From: Grifola frondosa | Taxonomy: Eukaryota > Basidiomycota > Agaricomycetes > Polyporales > Grifolaceae | NCBI GenBank assembly: GCA_001683735.1 | Contig: LUGG01000023.1 | Coordinates: forward strand, 620,001-684,000 | Direction: 5' to 3' | DNA length: 64,000 nucleotides | Part shown: positions 62,735-64,000 of the stretch, in pieces | How positions within the stretch are numbered: position 1 is the stretch's first letter | Layout of the letters: every line of letters begins with the position of its first letter | The notes under the pieces: model-generated | Told to the model about the DNA's origin: nothing | Seen by the model: the letters and a program-made list of their open reading frames with translations, nothing else | Database searches by the model: none | Made by a program: the position numbers and the translations under genes

Positions 62735-63630
62735 CTAGCGCACGCAATACCTCGCCGATGTTGCTATTGACAAAGCCTGGAACTGGCGTGAAGGGTATAC
62801 CACACCGTCTTCGTGTGGTCTGCGACCTGCGTGAGCGCAACGCAAACACCATCAAGGAGACATCACCTCTTCCGGATATGGAGGGAATCTTGCGACGACT
62901 GTCACGGAAGCCGTATCGCACCCTCATTGATGGGAAGGATGCGTACGAACAGATACGTGTGGATCCTGACCACGTTGATCGTACGGCGATGACAACTCCT
63001 GATGGAAATATGGTTAGCCTGGTATTGCAACAGGGTGACTGCAATGCTGTCGCTACGTACCAGTCATTGATGAATCATATTTTTGGGCCGCATATTGGCG
63101 TCTTCATGGACGTATATCTTGACGATGTGGTCATCTACTCCGACACATTGGCGGAGCATGTCGAACACTGTAAGACAGTATGGACATTTTGAAGGGTAAA
63201 CACTCTACCTTAGTGCACCTAAGCTCCGCTTTCTGTGTCGTGAGCTCAAGGTGCTCGGACGCATTGTTGATGATGGCGGCATCCGCATGGATCCCGATAA
63301 GGTGGACTCCGTCTTGAACTGGAAGGTCCCGACCAACAAGGACCTGTTGCGCGGTTTCTTGGGCTCAGTTGGATACCTCGCAGATGATATCGCAACCGTT
63401 CGCATTCCTATGGAATCTTGACATCATTGACGGGGTCCGAATCCAGCTATAAATGGGACTTTACGCACCAAAGGGCCTTCGACGAAATCAAGCGGCTGGT
63501 GCACGCTCATCGTGAGCATCACCGCAAGCCGCTGGATTATGCTCCGATGGCACCCCGCATCTGGCTGGTGACCGACGGATCGCATGGCGGCATTGCCGGT
63601 GTTGTAACGCAGGGCGCTGTAAGGGGTTAT
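62680..63630 (+). pseudogene. Reverse transcriptase and partial RNase H (frameshifted)
   Basis: RT motifs: WIEKRDAYLHSGRWRMTSAR, LRVVCDLRERNANTIKETSP, LIDGKDAYEQIRVDPDHVDR, and the catalytic YLDD box (YLDDVVIYSDT) at about 63112-63145. After TGA at 63190-63192 the thumb/connection continues in another frame (VLGRIVDDGGIRMDPDKVDS, LLRGFLGSVGYLADDIATV). RNase H then begins in a third frame (FTHQRAFDEIKRLVHAHREH, WLVTDGSHGGIAGVV) and stops at 63631-63633. The Asp of the VTDGS motif is present, but the rest of RNase H and the integrase are missing. Confidence 0.85.
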
Positions 63631-63633
63631 TGA

Positions 63634-64000
63634 CGTACGTGAGAGTTCCTGTCTGAGAATAAATTTCTAACACAAGAATTTGTTCACAAAAGGATTTATT
63701 TTTCAAGCAAGGGGTTCAGTAAAACTGAATTATAAGCAGCAAGAAATTTAAAAGCCTTCAATACTTCAATGTGCACCAAGCGTGACGGGTTTTCCTACTT
63801 TTCCGGTCAGAGGCTCAGCCGAGTCCGGAAATCCGAGATTTATTAAATATATAAGATTCAGGTACGTAGATTCCAAATGAATGTCAGGGATATTACTTGC
63901 TAACACTTGCGACTTCAATTCCTGGTCTTGTGAGAGTGCTCAACCTAGCCTACTGTCCTGTAGGGTCCTTGAGTCTTCCTGCCTGGGTCTGTACTTTCAG
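63634..64000. other. AT-rich tail of different origin
   Basis: Composition changes sharply after the RNase H fragment. The minus strand reads TGTTAGAAATTTATTCTCAG from about 63672 downward, which resembles a Copia-type LTR terminus. No ORF. Probably another element that truncated the gypsy copy, but the window ends too soon to tell. Confidence 0.35.

Larger units (their letters stand above)
58742..63633 (+). mobile_element. Truncated Ty3/gypsy LTR retrotransposon (gag-pol)
   Basis: The region contains a long gag-protease ORF, then reverse transcriptase and a partial RNase H in other frames. No integrase or 3' LTR follows before the window's AT-rich tail begins at about 63634. Frame breaks lie near 62680-62700, 63190 and 63410, so the element is not autonomous. 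Domain order gag-AP-RT-RH fits Ty3/gypsy (Metaviridae-like elements of fungi). Confidence 0.88.

Overview
The window looks like basidiomycete nuclear DNA, most likely from a wood- or litter-decaying Agaricomycete of polypore type. Genes are split by many short (about 45-70 nt) GT-AG introns. The content is typical of that group: expanded cytochrome P450 genes, DUF6593 and DUF6533-like proteins, a UbiA-family membrane enzyme and a Ty3/gypsy element. No tRNA, rRNA or prokaryotic signature was recognised.

Left third (1-16.7 kb): housekeeping genes. A partial ORF at the edge is followed by the ubiquitin-conjugating enzyme UBC4, the ABC protein RLI1/ABCE1, a 631-bp TA-flanked MITE-like element in the RLI1 upstream region, parvulin PIN4, a SNT1/NCoR-like SANT protein, GPI transamidase subunit PIG-S/GPI17 and the CUE-domain ribosome-rescue protein CUE3/ASCC2.

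Middle (17-33 kb): accessory, metabolism-like region. P450 A and an MFS exporter are divergent. They are followed by a dead CYP52/CYP63-like P450, an apparently intact UbiA-type prenyltransferase/terpene-cyclase homologue, a seven-TM gene split by a 199-bp MITE inside a membrane-helix exon, and P450 B. Together these resemble a partly decayed terpenoid or meroterpenoid cluster (inference).

Right half (33-58 kb): a DUF1770-like protein, GPI12/PIG-L with an unusually long intron, a secreted DUF3455 protein, RFA3, a PDK1-type kinase full of frameshifts, a stand-alone NUP96, a DUF6593 protein, a 2.8-kb gene-poor stretch, GID-complex subunit FYV10/MAEA, P450 C, an NCS1 nucleobase permease, and a 6-phosphofructo-2-kinase whose phosphatase histidine is replaced by serine. 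From 58.3 kb to the end lies a truncated, frameshifted Ty3/gypsy retrotransposon and an unrelated-looking AT-rich tail.

A caution for every gene model: many conserved genes carry single-base indels, often in homopolymers. This points to uncorrected long-read sequence, so a frameshift here does not by itself mean a pseudogene. The PDK1 gene, the CYP52-like P450 and the retrotransposon are the exceptions, where decay is heavier. Exon boundaries were read by eye and are approximate unless stated.
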